From the NCBI RefSeq assembly GCF_900233005.1, contig NZ_LT960611.1:186001-250000 (forward strand): a stretch of 64,000 bases of DNA. Reading direction: 5' to 3'. Below the pieces are notes generated by a model, which ran no database searches, had not been told where the DNA came from, and worked only from the letters and a program-made list of their open reading frames with translations. Each line of letters starts with the position of its first letter. The stretch's first letter is position 1. The position numbers and the translations under genes are program-made. This DNA is from Vibrio tapetis subsp. tapetis. GTDB taxonomy: Bacteria > Pseudomonadota > Gammaproteobacteria > Enterobacterales > Vibrionaceae. This document shows, piece by piece, positions 37,408 through 47,625 of the stretch.

Positions 37408-39684
37408 ATGTCTACTGAAATTACATTTGATGGCGTTGAACAGCAGCCAATGCGCAAGTTCACCGAAGACGCTTATCTCAATTACTCCATGTATGTAATC
37501 ATGGATCGCGCGTTGCCTTATATTGGTGACGGCTTAAAACCAGTACAGCGCCGTATCATTTACGCGATGTCAGAGTTAGGCTTATCAGCCGCGTCAAAAT
37601 ATAAAAAATCCGCTCGTACCGTTGGTGATGTACTGGGTAAGTACCATCCACATGGTGACTCTGCGTGTTACGAAGCCATGGTGTTAATGGCTCAGCCGTT
37701 CTCTTACCGTTACCCATTAGTGGATGGGCAAGGTAACTGGGGGGCGCCAGATGACCCTAAGTCTTTCGCAGCAATGCGTTATACCGAAGCGAAACTGTCT
37801 AAATTTGCTGAAGTTCTACTGGGTGAATTAGGCCAAGGCACAGTTGAGTGGCAACCAAACTTTGATGGCACAATGAAAGAGCCACAAATGTTGCCTGCTC
37901 GCTTACCTCATATCCTGTTGAATGGCATTACAGGTATTGCGGTTGGTATGGCGACAGATATTCCTCCGCATAATGTGCGTGAAATTGCCAAAGCAACCGT
38001 TCACTTGATCGATAACCCTAAAGCTGAACTAAGCGACATTATGAGCTTTATTCAAGGGCCGGATTATCCAACAGAAGCGGAAATTATTTCTCCTTCTTCT
38101 GATATCGAAAAAATTTACCGCACCGGTAAAGGCAGCATTAAAATGCGTGCGGTATGGCACAAAGAAGGCAGCGATATTGTCCTGACTGCTTTGCCACACC
38201 AAGTATCGGGCTCTAAGTTATTAGAGCAAATCGCCGCTCAAATGCGAGCGAAGAAATTACCAATGGTCGACGATCTTCGTGATGAAGGCGATCATGAAAA
38301 CCCGACTCGTATCGTGATTGTGCCGCGTTCTAATCGTATTGATTGCGATCAGTTGATGAACCACTTATTTGCCTCAACCGACTTAGAAAAGAACTTCCGC
38401 GTTAACTTGAATATGATTGGCCTAGACAATCGCCCTCAAGTTAAAGGGCTAGTCAAAATCATTTCTGAGTGGATTGAGTTCCGCCGAACGACAGTACGCC
38501 GTCGCTTGCAGTATCGATTAGATAAAATTCTTGCTCGTTTACACATCTTAGAAGGTTTGTTGGTTGCTTATCTCAATATTGACGAAGTCATTGAGATAAT
38601 CCGCACTGAAGATGAACCTAAAGGTGTCTTGATGCAGCGCTTTGGTATCAGTGATATCCAAGCAGATGCCATTTTAGACATTAAACTGCGTAACTTAGCT
38701 AAGTTAGAAGAGTTTAAGATCCGTGGTGAGCAAGAAGAACTAGAGAAAGAGCGCGATAAACTGCAATTGCTTCTTGGCTCTGAGCGCCGTATGAATACGC
38801 TGCTTAAGAAAGAAATTGAAGCGGATGCTGAAAAATACGGTGATGACCGTCGCTCTCCTATTATTGAGCGTGCAGAAGCAAAAGCAATGACTGAACGCGA
38901 TTTAATCCCAAGTGAAACAATCACCGTTGTTTTATCGGAGAAGGGTTGGATACGTCACGCGAAAGGCCATGATGTTGATGCCTCCACCTTGAACTTTAAA
39001 TCTGGTGATAACTACCTTGCGCATGCAAGAGGTAAGAGTAACCAGCAAGCGGTGTTCTTAGGCAGCGATGGCCGCAGTTACTCGTTGGAGTCACATTCAC
39101 TGCCATCTGCACGAAGCCAAGGTGAGCCAATTACAGGCCGCTTGAACATCAGTCAGGGTACTTCGGTGACTCAGGTGATCATGGGTGAAGATGAGCAATT
39201 GTGGCTAGTGGGTTCTGATGCGGGTTATGGCTTTGTTTGTAAAGGCAGTGACTTGTTGTCGAAAAACCGCAGTGGTAAAGCTCTGGTTAACTTACCAGCA
39301 AGCTCTGAGTTAATGGCGCCAAGTGCGATTAATAACTTAGACAATGATGAGATTTTAGCAATCACGAATCAAGGTCGAATGTTGATGTTCCCGATGAAAG
39401 ATTTACCACAATTGGGTAAAGGTAAGGGCAACAAAATCATTAATATTCCATCGGCTAAGTCAAAAGCTCGTGAAGAGATGGTGTCGCATTTGATTTCCAT
39501 CCCGCAAGGCGCAACAATCACTCTTTATGCCGGTAAACGTAAGCTCGGTTTGAAACCCGCAGACCTAGAGAACTTCCGTGGTGAGCGTGGTCGTCGTGGT
39601 GGTTTACTGCCAAGAGGATTGCAACGAGTTACGCGCATTGAAATTGATTCTGACGAGTCCGATATAGAAGACGTTCAAGAGTAA
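37408..39684 (+). CDS. parC: DNA topoisomerase IV subunit A
   Basis: A 758-residue DNA-cleaving subunit of topoisomerase IV. The winged-helix breakage domain has [12 protein letters not shown] and the active-site tyrosine in [10 protein letters not shown]; the C-terminal third is the beta-pinwheel. The quinolone-resistance region keeps the serine and glutamate of sensitive enzymes (GDSACYE). It is followed by a terminator. Confidence 0.97.
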   Translation: MSTEITFDGVEQQPMRKFTEDAYLNYSMYVIMDRALPYIGDGLKPVQRRIIYAMSELGLSAASKYKKSARTVGDVLGKYHPHGDSACYEAMVLMAQPFSYRYPLVDGQGNWGAPDDPKSFAAMRYTEAKLSKFAEVLLGELGQGTVEWQPNFDGTMKEPQMLPARLPHILLNGITGIAVGMATDIPPHNVREIAKATVHLIDNPKAELSDIMSFIQGPDYPTEAEIISPSSDIEKIYRTGKGSIKMRAVWHKEGSDIVLTALPHQVSGSKLLEQIAAQMRAKKLPMVDDLRDEGDHENPTRIVIVPRSNRIDCDQLMNHLFASTDLEKNFRVNLNMIGLDNRPQVKGLVKIISEWIEFRRTTVRRRLQYRLDKILARLHILEGLLVAYLNIDEVIEIIRTEDEPKGVLMQRFGISDIQADAILDIKLRNLAKLEEFKIRGEQEELEKERDKLQLLLGSERRMNTLLKKEIEADAEKYGDDRRSPIIERAEAKAMTERDLIPSETITVVLSEKGWIRHAKGHDVDASTLNFKSGDNYLAHARGKSNQQAVFLGSDGRSYSLESHSLPSARSQGEPITGRLNISQGTSVTQVIMGEDEQLWLVGSDAGYGFVCKGSDLLSKNRSGKALVNLPASSELMAPSAINNLDNDEILAITNQGRMLMFPMKDLPQLGKGKGNKIINIPSAKSKAREEMVSHLISIPQGATITLYAGKRKLGLKPADLENFRGERGRRGGLLPRGLQRVTRIEIDSDESDIEDVQE

Positions 39685-39711
39685 GTTTCTATAACGTTAA
39701 CGTCTAGAACG

Positions 39712-39745
39712 AAAAAATCCCCGGCTTTCCGCTGGGGATTTTTAT
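39712..39745. terminator. Bidirectional terminator between parC and degS
   Basis: A 10-bp stem AAAAATCCCC / GGGGATTTTT with an 11-base loop, T-rich in both directions. Confidence 0.75.
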
Positions 39746-39750
39746 ATTTG

Positions 39751-39792
39751 GCTAGAGGCTAGAGGCTAGAGGCTAGAGGCTAGAGGCTAGAG
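39751..39792. repeat. Heptamer tandem repeat after the degS stop codon
   Basis: Six perfect copies of GCTAGAG (plus strand) lie two bases downstream of the degS stop (39795-39797). The unit contains a TAG in one direction and CTAG palindromes. Confidence 0.92.
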
Positions 39793-39794
39793 GC

Positions 39795-40859
39795 TTATCC
39801 TTTTGGATCATCGCCAACCGTGACTTGCAGCCTTTGTTCTTCCCCTTTTCTTAAGACTAACATGCTGACTTCGGTGCCGGGTCTTAGGCCTGCGACAATT
39901 TCCAATACACTGTCTCGTCCTTTTACTTTTTCATCGTCAATCATCAAGATGACATCTTGTTTTTGGAATCCAGCTAGCGCTGCAGGCCCTGTTGGGTCTA
40001 TCCCCATGACGATAATGCCACCCACGTAGTCACCCCCTAACAACCGTGAAGACACGGCGTTAATATCTTGGCCATCAATACCAATATAACCGCGAATGAC
40101 ACGACCATCAGCAATGATTTTTTCCATGATGGTGTTCGCTAAAGAGTAGGGAATGGCGAATGAAATCCCGTAGGTTTCAAAATCGGTCGCTTGTTGAAAA
40201 GACGCGGTATTGATACCCACCAGTTCACCACTGGTATTAACCAATGCGCCACCAGAATTACCTTGGTTGATTGCTGCATCAGTTTGAATGAAAGCTTGGC
40301 GACCATCTGCACTAATGGAGGAGCGGCCAGTGGCAGAAATGATACCAAAGGTCGTTGTTTGACCTAAATTATAAGGATTACCAATCGCCAAGACGACATC
40401 GCCGACTTTCGCTTGATAGTCTGGATTCAATGGGATAACAGGCAGGTTTTCTATTTCTACTTTGAGTATAGCGAGGTCAGTTCTACGATCCTTACCGATC
40501 AATGTGGCAGCAGAGTAACGGCCATCTTGCAGGGCAACGATAATTTGATCTGACTGGGCAATAACATGGTAGTTGGTAATGATGTAGCCTTTATTACTGA
40601 CAATGACACCAGAACCTAAGCCTTGCGTTTTTAATTGAAGCTTATCTTCTTCTACGTACTGTCGGCTATAAATGTTGACCACAGCAGGTCCGGCACGCCT
40701 AACTGCGTGGCTAAATGATAGCAGCAGATCGCCAATGGTCTCTTCAATTAGAGGTTTCGGTAGGTTGATAACGGAACTACGAAGTGATGGTACGGCTACC
40801 AGTAGTATGATGGCAGTCGCCAAGCCCATTAATATTGAGCGCAGAAGTGCTTTTCCCAT
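39795..40859 (-). CDS. degS: Outer-membrane stress protease DegS
   Basis: A 354-residue inner-membrane-anchored serine protease: an N-terminal signal anchor (ILMGLATAIILLVAVPSL), the trypsin-like domain with the His in NYHVIAQSD, the Asp in RRTDLAILK and the Ser in NQGNSGGALV, and one PDZ domain (about 255-350). DegS senses unfolded porin tails and cuts RseA to release sigma-E. It lies downstream of degQ in the same orientation with a 169-base gap. Confidence 0.96.
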   Translation of the reverse strand: MGKALLRSILMGLATAIILLVAVPSLRSSVINLPKPLIEETIGDLLLSFSHAVRRAGPAVVNIYSRQYVEEDKLQLKTQGLGSGVIVSNKGYIITNYHVIAQSDQIIVALQDGRYSAATLIGKDRRTDLAILKVEIENLPVIPLNPDYQAKVGDVVLAIGNPYNLGQTTTFGIISATGRSSISADGRQAFIQTDAAINQGNSGGALVNTSGELVGINTASFQQATDFETYGISFAIPYSLANTIMEKIIADGRVIRGYIGIDGQDINAVSSRLLGGDYVGGIIVMGIDPTGPAALAGFQKQDVILMIDDEKVKGRDSVLEIVAGLRPGTEVSMLVLRKGEEQRLQVTVGDDPKG

Positions 40860-41028
40860 AGTACCCTCTCATCGATACTGCATAGAACCTCAGTTCGACT
40901 CGAATCATTATTAAAAATTGAAGCGATTACAAACATGTAGACCCAAAGAATAGCACTGCTTTTAGATGAAAGAAAAGGGAACTTACATCAAGTTCCCTTT
41001 ATCAATGCTTACGCGTTATCTCATTAGG

Positions 41029-42402
41029 TTATCTAACGACTAAATAGATAGTGCGATCACCACGTTGAATATTGAGCGCTAACACACTTGGCTTGCTTTC
41101 TAATAAGCTGCGTAGTTCAGCAAGGTTTTTCACTCTCGTGCGGTTTACGCCGAGGATAATATCGCCTGCTTGCAATTGGTAAGCTTCAGCAGGGGAACCT
41201 TTTGCTACTTGGGTAACCTTAACCCCTTTCTTTGAATCACTGGCATCAGTGTTGACAAGTTCAGCACCAGTCAGCCCTTCGTGAAGTTTATCCGCTTTAG
41301 TTTTCGCGTCGCTGGCTTCTTGTAAAGTAACATCAAACGACTTAGATTTGCCGTCTCGTATTACCCCGAGTTTCACTGTTTTCCCTGCGCCTAGAGAGGC
41401 GATTTTAGCTCTCAGTTCACCAAAGGTCGCGATGTTTTTATCGTTGATGGATACAATGATGTCACCCGCTAGAATGCCCGCTTTATCAGCCGCACTGTCT
41501 TGCAAAACTTGGCTGACAAACGCGCCTTTACTTGAATCATAACCTAAGGCTTCGGCAAGCTCTGAGGTTATTTCACCACCTTGAACGCCTAGCATCCCGC
41601 GCTTAACTTGGCCGAACTCCAAGATTTGGTCAGTGATGTTTTTCATCATATTGGTAGGGATGGCGAATCCAATGCCAACATTGCCACCGTTAGGGCCAAG
41701 AATGGCGGTGTTGATGCCTATTAGTTCTCCGTTAAGGTTCACTAAGGCGCCACCTGAATTACCACTGTTAATTGCCGCATCGGTTTGAATGAAGTTTTCA
41801 AAGTTTTCTAGATTAAGGCCACTGCGTCCTAGTGCTGACACAATGCCGGAAGTGACGGTCTGGCCAAGTCCAAATGGATTGCCTATCGCTACGGAAAAGT
41901 CACCGACGCGCAGCTTATCGGAATCGGCTAACTTAATTTGAGTGAGGTTTTTGACCTTTTTACTTAGCTTTAAGAGTGCGATATCAGACATTTCGTCGCC
42001 ACCGATGAGCTCTGCATCGTATTCACGGCCATCACTAAGTTGGACGCGTATCTCATCGGCTCCCTTAATGACGTGATAGTTGGTCACTATTTGACCTTGT
42101 TTGGCATTGACGATTACGCCAGAACCTAAGCCTCGAAAAGGCCTCTCTTGCAGTTGTTCGGTAGGGAACTCTGGACCAAAGAAAAATTGGAAGGCTTCTG
42201 GAATGCGCTGATTAGATACTTGTTTGCCTTCGACAGCAATACTAACTACGGCAGGGGTAACAAGCTCTAGCATTGGAGCAAGGCTTGGTAATTGTTCGCC
42301 ACTGACAGCAACAGGCAGTGCTGCACTTGCAGGCAGTGGCGTGATGATTGAACTTAAGCTTAAAGTTAAAGCTGACAAAACAAGCAAAGGTTTTTTCATC
42401 AT
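41029..42402 (-). CDS. degQ: Periplasmic serine protease DegQ
   Basis: A 457-residue HtrA protease/chaperone with a signal peptide (MMKKPLLVLSALTLSLSS to PASAALP), the triad in NYHVIKGAD, MSDIALLK and NSGNSGGALV, and two PDZ domains (about 265-360 and 375-455). Two PDZ domains, the DegP/DegQ architecture, and its place before degS identify it as DegQ. A second ATG one codon in is an equal start. Confidence 0.93.
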   Translation of the reverse strand: MMKKPLLVLSALTLSLSSIITPLPASAALPVAVSGEQLPSLAPMLELVTPAVVSIAVEGKQVSNQRIPEAFQFFFGPEFPTEQLQERPFRGLGSGVIVNAKQGQIVTNYHVIKGADEIRVQLSDGREYDAELIGGDEMSDIALLKLSKKVKNLTQIKLADSDKLRVGDFSVAIGNPFGLGQTVTSGIVSALGRSGLNLENFENFIQTDAAINSGNSGGALVNLNGELIGINTAILGPNGGNVGIGFAIPTNMMKNITDQILEFGQVKRGMLGVQGGEITSELAEALGYDSSKGAFVSQVLQDSAADKAGILAGDIIVSINDKNIATFGELRAKIASLGAGKTVKLGVIRDGKSKSFDVTLQEASDAKTKADKLHEGLTGAELVNTDASDSKKGVKVTQVAKGSPAEAYQLQAGDIILGVNRTRVKNLAELRSLLESKPSVLALNIQRGDRTIYLVVR

Positions 42403-42467
42403 AAGACTCCTCTCTAATAGGTGAGAATTATGACCAAGCTGGTTAAATAAAGTTCAATCAATGTTGT

Positions 42468-42923
42468 TTACGCAGACTTTTTCTCATCCATGGAAGGTGG
42501 CGTTTCGATGATTTCTTTCTCGTCATCTTTTAGCAACCCAGTGGCGCCGTTGGCGTAATCCTTTGGTTGAGAATTTGAGTCATCGTTTGATTGTGTATCA
42601 AGCTGTGGCTCAGGGTTTTGCTGAGTTATCTTCTTCACAAATGGATTATCTTGTTCTGGTATATTTGGCAAAAGCTCACTCGAGGTCTTTGCCATGTGTT
42701 GATATAGCTTAGTGTAATCTTTACCAAGGATATCCAACATTTCAGCCGTTTGGGAAAAGTGGTCGGTGAGTTCTTGGCGTTGTTGCTCCAACTCAAATTT
42801 AGCGCCATCCAGCTCTTTTTGAACCAGTTTTTGCTTATTGTATTCCGGTGTCATAAAGCGAGAAATTGCAAAACCAATGATAAGACCGATAACCAGTCCA
42901 ATTAAGGCGTACATCCAAGGCAT
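42468..42923 (-). CDS. zapG: Z-ring associated protein ZapG (YhcB)
   Basis: A 151-residue DUF1043 protein from MPWMYALIGLVIGLIIGF, with AAGGAG upstream; a longer frame lacks support. It has one N-terminal membrane helix, a cytoplasmic coiled coil (about 30-90) and a charged, disordered tail. In E. coli it affects division and envelope growth. It is divergent from zapE. Confidence 0.92.
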   Translation of the reverse strand: MPWMYALIGLVIGLIIGFAISRFMTPEYNKQKLVQKELDGAKFELEQQRQELTDHFSQTAEMLDILGKDYTKLYQHMAKTSSELLPNIPEQDNPFVKKITQQNPEPQLDTQSNDDSNSQPKDYANGATGLLKDDEKEIIETPPSMDEKKSA

Positions 42924-43243
42924 AAAAGCTCCTTTGTCGTTGTTGTCACTTTTAGGGTGGGAGGCATAAGTCAATATTTGGTGCGTTAAGCGGTGACACT
43001 ATTGGTTATTATTTTTACCAATTACCGACCATAGAATGTTACTACACTGTTACATGTAAGCACGATCATGGTACTATGACTCGATACTCCGATAAAGAAA
43101 AAAGCACGTCAGAATAGTAATAAGATGTGCCAGAAATTTTTGACTAACTGAATATAATTTCTCTATGTTTGATAATTACGCCGCTTGACTTATGTGGCGG
43201 ATTTTACGTAAGCATGGACTGCTTTAAGGTATAAACCCCTACC
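42924..43243. other. Divergent intergenic region of zapG and zapE
   Basis: 320 bases without a gene. A candidate plus-strand promoter is TTGACT (43140-43145), 18 bases, TATGTT (43164-43169). A small GC-rich hairpin (CCGC...GCGG) lies at 43181-43200. Confidence 0.4.
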
Positions 43244-44347
43244 ATGACCCCAAAACAGAAGTATTTGCAAGATATTGAACTTAATGGATTTAGTGTCGAC
43301 GCAGCTCAGACAGAAGCCGTCGAATGCTTGGAGCAGTTATATCACGAGTTTGTCGAGTATCAACAAATGCCAGAGCCTCAGCAAGGCCGTTTAGCGCGTT
43401 GGTTAGGGAAGAAACCACAGATAAAAGAACAACCCCAAGGCGTGTATTTTTGGGGCGGCGTCGGGCGCGGTAAAACCTACTTGATGGATACCTTCTTTGA
43501 TGCCGTGCAAAGCCCTAGAAAAATGAGAGTGCATTTTCATCGCTTTATGTACCGAGTCCATGATGAGTTAAAGGGGCTGCAAGATGTCAGCGATCCTTTA
43601 GAAAAAGTCGCGGATAACTTTAAAGCAGAAGCGGATCTTATTTGCTTCGATGAGTTTTATGTCTCAGATATAACCGATGCAATGATTTTGGCCACTTTGC
43701 TGCAAGCGCTGTTTGCACGAAACATGGTGTTGGTCGCTACCTCAAATATCCCACCGCAAGACCTTTATAAAAATGGCCTACAGCGTGCTCGTTTTATGCC
43801 AGCAATCGAACTTATTCAAAAGAACTGTAAAATACTTAATGTTGATAGCGGGGTCGATTATCGACTGCGTACCCTCGAGCAAGCCGAGATTTATCATTAT
43901 CCGTTGGATGAAGAGGCCGATCGAAACTTAAGTCTTTACTATCAGCAGTTGGTTGGTAACGGACACGTTCAGGTTTCTAATATTGAAGTGAATCACCGCA
44001 AGTTGGAGGTCATTAATAGTCACGATGATGTCTTGTTTGCTAGCTTTGCTCAGCTTTGCGAAACCATGCGTAGTCAGAATGACTATATTGAGCTGTCTCG
44101 TGTTTATCATACCGTTTTGCTTGCTGACGTAAAAACGATGCAAAGGGAGAGCGATGACGCCGCTAGACGCTTTATTGCCTTGGTTGATGAGTTTTATGAG
44201 CGCAATGTAAAGCTGATTATTTCGGCGGAAGTGGCATTAGAATCACTTTACTTAGGTGGGCACTTAGCGTTTGAATTTAAGCGCTGTCAATCACGCCTTA
44301 TTGAAATGCAGAGCCATGAATATTTGGCGAGAGAGCACTTAGCTTAG
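43244..44347 (+). CDS. zapE: Cell division ATPase ZapE (AFG1 family)
   Basis: A 367-residue AFG1-like ATPase with Walker A WGGVGRGKTYLMD (about 69-81), Walker B LICFDEFYVSDI and the family segments MRVHFHRFMYRVH and VATSNIPPQDLY. ZapE associates with the Z ring under stress in E. coli. It is divergent from zapG and precedes rplM by 257 bases. Confidence 0.95.
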   Translation: MTPKQKYLQDIELNGFSVDAAQTEAVECLEQLYHEFVEYQQMPEPQQGRLARWLGKKPQIKEQPQGVYFWGGVGRGKTYLMDTFFDAVQSPRKMRVHFHRFMYRVHDELKGLQDVSDPLEKVADNFKAEADLICFDEFYVSDITDAMILATLLQALFARNMVLVATSNIPPQDLYKNGLQRARFMPAIELIQKNCKILNVDSGVDYRLRTLEQAEIYHYPLDEEADRNLSLYYQQLVGNGHVQVSNIEVNHRKLEVINSHDDVLFASFAQLCETMRSQNDYIELSRVYHTVLLADVKTMQRESDDAARRFIALVDEFYERNVKLIISAEVALESLYLGGHLAFEFKRCQSRLIEMQSHEYLAREHLA

Positions 44348-44442
44348 CGCAAATGTTACCTTTCTTGGATTGCTTACTAAAATACGAGTGAAAAAATTGA
44401 CTTTTTTGCTCGAAAAGAGGTGATTTTTTCCTCACTCTTCTC

Positions 44443-44448
44443 TATAAT
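44443..44448 (+). promoter_or_regulatory. -10 box of the rplM-rpsI operon
   Basis: A perfect TATAAT 155 bases before the rplM start, without a good -35 at 16-18 bases. The long leader that follows contains a 7-bp hairpin GGAACAA / TTGTTCC (about 44551-44567) close to the ribosome site, a candidate for L13 autoregulation. Confidence 0.5.
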
Positions 44449-44604
44449 CCTGCGACCTACCGTTACTGCCGGCCTCTAATTGCAAAATTATTGCGGTTAT
44501 GCCAAGAGTTTCCAACACTCGAAGGGGTGATAATGGTGCTCTTAGACAGTGGGAACAAATACTTGTTCCTTAAGTGTAAATTTTTTAAATAGGTAATTAT
44601 TAGC

Positions 44605-45033
44605 ATGAAAACTTTCGTTGCTAAACCAGAAACTGTAAAACGCGACTGGTATGTAGTAGATGCTGAAGGCAAAACTCTTGGCCGTCTAGCAAGTGAAATC
44701 GCTTCTCGCCTTCGTGGCAAGCATAAAGCAGAATACACTCCTCACGTAGACACTGGTGATTACATCATCGTTGTAAACGCTGAGAAAGTTGCTGTAACAG
44801 GTAACAAGGCGAAGGGTAAGGTTTACTACCGTCACTCTGAATTCCCTGGTGGCCTTAAGACAATCACTTTTGAAAAATTGATTGTTAAGAAGCCAGAGAT
44901 GGTTCTTGAACTAGCTGTTAAAGGTATGTTACCACGTGGTCCTCTAGGCCGTGCTATGTACCGTAAGCTAAAAGTTTACGCTGGCGCTGAGCACAACCAT
45001 GTTGCTCAACAACCACAAGTACTAGACATCTAA
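44605..45033 (+). CDS. rplM: 50S ribosomal protein L13
   Basis: A 142-residue L13 starting [20 protein letters not shown], with the family core [20 protein letters not shown]. It is an early 50S assembly protein. It is co-transcribed with rpsI nine bases later. Codon use is biased to highly expressed codons. Confidence 0.98.
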   Translation: MKTFVAKPETVKRDWYVVDAEGKTLGRLASEIASRLRGKHKAEYTPHVDTGDYIIVVNAEKVAVTGNKAKGKVYYRHSEFPGGLKTITFEKLIVKKPEMVLELAVKGMLPRGPLGRAMYRKLKVYAGAEHNHVAQQPQVLDI

Positions 45034-45048
45034 TCGGGGATTATGAAA

Positions 45049-45441
45049 ATGGCAGAGAATCAATACTACGGCACTGGTCGTCGCAAGAGCTCAGCAGCTC
45101 GTGTTTTCATCAAACCAGGTAGCGGTGACATCGTAATCAACAAGCGTAGCCTTGATGTTTACTTCGGTCGCGAAACTTCTCGTATGGTTGTTCGTCAACC
45201 ACTTGAGCTAGTTGAACTAACTGACAAACTTGACCTATACATCACTGTTTCTGGTGGTGGTATTTCTGGTCAAGCTGGCGCTATCCGCCACGGCATCACT
45301 CGTGCTCTTATGGAATACGATGAGTCTTTCCGTCCTGCTCTACGTGCAGCTGGCTACGTTACTCGTGACGCTCGTTGCGTTGAGCGTAAGAAAGTTGGTC
45401 TACGTAAAGCACGTCGTAAACCACAATTCTCTAAGCGTTAA
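45049..45441 (+). CDS. rpsI: 30S ribosomal protein S9
   Basis: A 130-residue S9 from [20 protein letters not shown]; the GGGGA site is 9 bases from this ATG, while an ATG two codons earlier is too close. The C-terminal tail ([12 protein letters not shown]) reaches the P-site tRNA. Followed by a terminator. Confidence 0.97.
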   Translation: MAENQYYGTGRRKSSAARVFIKPGSGDIVINKRSLDVYFGRETSRMVVRQPLELVELTDKLDLYITVSGGGISGQAGAIRHGITRALMEYDESFRPALRAAGYVTRDARCVERKKVGLRKARRKPQFSKR

Positions 45442-45493
45442 TCTTTTTTCGAAAAGATACACGCTTCAGCTTATGGCTGGAAATGTGGAATCA

Positions 45494-45521
45494 AAAGCTC
45501 GGCTTATGCCGGGCTTTTTTG
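45494..45521 (+). terminator. Terminator of rplM-rpsI
   Basis: A 10-bp stem with one G-U pair (AAAGCTCGGC / GCCGGGCTTT), TTAT loop, and a T run. Confidence 0.85.
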
Positions 45522-45642
45522 TTTTTTGACCTTCTAAAACTGTAATTAACTCCTAGACCTACTTCCATTAGTTTTCCTTTCTCTCCTTTTGTGACGGAAC
45601 GGGCGATTCGCCTCACAAATGTTACAAAAAAGTAGCTTTATC

Positions 45643-45671
45643 TTGTCAAAAAGTAGGGTTTTCTTTATCAT
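45643..45671 (+). promoter_or_regulatory. Promoter of petABC
   Basis: TTGTCA (45643-45648), a 17-base spacer and TATCAT (45666-45671), each five of six to consensus, about 100 bases before petA. The rest of the 328-base gap after rpsI shows only the terminator. Confidence 0.65.
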
Positions 45672-45769
45672 TTCCCATCAAAATAAATACAAATAATCTG
45701 TAGATTTGTTAGCCGTGCTCTTAATAGGAAATTAAAACAAGCCAAAGGGAGCAAATGGGAGAATGTTGG

Positions 45770-46363
45770 ATGAGCAATGCGCCTTTAAATAACGGACGTC
45801 GGCGTTTCCTTACCGCGACTACGGCAGTGGTTGGTGGGTTAGGAACAGTCGCTGTGGCCGTGCCTTTTATTAAATCATGGAACCCGAGCGCCAAAGCGAA
45901 AGCGGCAGGTGCACCGGTTGAAGTGGATATCGGAAAAATCGATGAAGGGGGGCTACTCCGTGTTGAGTGGCGTGGTAAACCTGTTTGGATCGTTCGTCGT
46001 GGTCAATCTGCGCTAGACGATTTAAAAAAGGTTGAAGACCAACTTCGAGATCCTAGCTCTCAGGAAGAGCAACAACCTGAGTACGCTCAAAATGAATATC
46101 GCTCCATTAAGCCTGAATACTTCATTGCCGTTGGTATATGTACTCACTTAGGCTGCTCACCGACACACTTGCCTGATACCTTTGGCGAGCAGGTGAAAGG
46201 GGTTAAATCTGGATTCTTCTGCCCATGTCATGGTTCTAAGTTTGATCTGGCTGGTCGAGTATTCCAAGGGGTCCCTGCACCACTAAACTTAGTGATCCCA
46301 CCACACACTTATTTAAGTGACACCAAAGTGATTATTGGTGTTGATGAAGGAGGGGATGCCTAA
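45770..46363 (+). CDS. petA: Cytochrome bc1 Rieske iron-sulfur subunit
   Basis: About 197 residues from MSNAPLNNGRRRFLTATTAV; GGAG is 8 bases upstream. An ATG at 45755, also with a ribosome site, would add five residues. The twin-arginine motif NGRRRFLTA and following helix are a non-cleaved Tat signal anchor. The [2Fe-2S] ligands are in CTHLGCSP and CPCHGSKFD. Its TAA overlaps the petB start by one base. Confidence 0.96.
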   Translation: MSNAPLNNGRRRFLTATTAVVGGLGTVAVAVPFIKSWNPSAKAKAAGAPVEVDIGKIDEGGLLRVEWRGKPVWIVRRGQSALDDLKKVEDQLRDPSSQEEQQPEYAQNEYRSIKPEYFIAVGICTHLGCSPTHLPDTFGEQVKGVKSGFFCPCHGSKFDLAGRVFQGVPAPLNLVIPPHTYLSDTKVIIGVDEGGDA

Positions 46364-47625
46364 TGCAAGCATTATTGGACTGGGTAGAAAAACGCATACC
46401 CGCAATGAATGCGTACAAAAAACATCTATCTGAATACCCGATGCCGAAAACATTTAACTTTTGGTATTTTTTTGGTTCACTAGCCATGTTGGTGCTGGTA
46501 AACCAGATCTTGACGGGTATTTGGTTAACCATGAACTATGTTCCAACAGGTGAAGGCGCATTTGCCTCTGTTGAGTACATCATGCGTGATGTTGAGTATG
46601 GCTGGCTATTACGATATATGCACTCCACTGGAGCTTCCGCATTCTTCATCGTAATTTATCTGCACATGTTCCGTGGTTTAATCTACGGCTCTTACCAAAA
46701 ACCACGTGAATTATTGTGGTTGTTTGGCATGTTGATCTTCTTAGTGTTGATGGCTGAAGCCTTTATGGGCTACTTGCTACCTTGGGGACAAATGTCTTTC
46801 TGGGGAGCGCAGGTAATCATCTCCTTGTTTGGGGCTATACCCGTAATTGGTGATGACCTAACGCTATGGATACGTGGTGACTATGTTATTTCTGGCGCAA
46901 CGCTAAACCGTTTCTTTGCCTTACATGTTATTGCGCTGCCAATTGTTCTACTGTTGCTTGTTGTTCTGCATGTTATTGCTTTGCATGAAGTTGGCTCTAA
47001 CAACCCTGATGGTATTGAAACCAAATTACCAAAGGGCACTATGGGCGATGACTACCAGTCACAGTTTAAATTCCATAAAGATTACACCAAGAAATACGAC
47101 ATTATTGACTCTATTCCATTCCATCCATACGGAACGGTAAAAGATTTTGTTGGTATTGCTGGTTTCTTATTCTTCTTCTGTTATGTGTTGTTCTTTAACC
47201 CTGAAATGGGTGGGTACTTTCTTGAGCCGCCTAACTTTGAAGCTGCTAACCCGCTGAAAACACCAGAGCACATTGCTCCAGTTTGGTACTTCACACCGTT
47301 CTACGCGATTTTGCGTGCGGTTCCAGACAAGCTATTGGGTGTTATCGCAATGGGTGCTTCGATTGTCGTGTTGTTCTTACTGCCGTGGTTTGACCGATGC
47401 AAAGTACGTTCGTACCGTTACCGTAGTAAGCTACACCTGGTGAATATCATTCAGTTTACGATTAGCTTTATTGCTCTTGGTATTCTGGGTGCGTTACCCG
47501 CTACAGAGCTGTACACCATGTTTGCACGTATCTTTAGCTTGGGTTACTTCATGTTCTTCGTATTGCTGTTCTTCTACAGTAAAAATGAAGCAACGAAACC
47601 ATTACCAGAGAGGTTAACATTATAA
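46363..47625 (+). CDS. petB: Cytochrome bc1 cytochrome b subunit
   Basis: A 420-residue membrane protein with eight or nine helices. The heme-ligand histidines appear in RYMHSTGASAFF plus YLHMFRG and FALHVIALP plus VVLHVIALHE; the Qo-site PEWY equivalent is APVWYFTPFYAIL. It oxidises ubiquinol in the respiratory chain. One-base overlaps join it to petA and petC. Confidence 0.97.
   Translation: MQALLDWVEKRIPAMNAYKKHLSEYPMPKTFNFWYFFGSLAMLVLVNQILTGIWLTMNYVPTGEGAFASVEYIMRDVEYGWLLRYMHSTGASAFFIVIYLHMFRGLIYGSYQKPRELLWLFGMLIFLVLMAEAFMGYLLPWGQMSFWGAQVIISLFGAIPVIGDDLTLWIRGDYVISGATLNRFFALHVIALPIVLLLLVVLHVIALHEVGSNNPDGIETKLPKGTMGDDYQSQFKFHKDYTKKYDIIDSIPFHPYGTVKDFVGIAGFLFFFCYVLFFNPEMGGYFLEPPNFEAANPLKTPEHIAPVWYFTPFYAILRAVPDKLLGVIAMGASIVVLFLLPWFDRCKVRSYRYRSKLHLVNIIQFTISFIALGILGALPATELYTMFARIFSLGYFMFFVLLFFYSKNEATKPLPERLTL

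Noticed and set aside
45230..45529. 99-codon frame overlapping rpsI
   Set aside because: It is a shifted-frame shadow of the strongly codon-biased rpsI gene running into its terminator.
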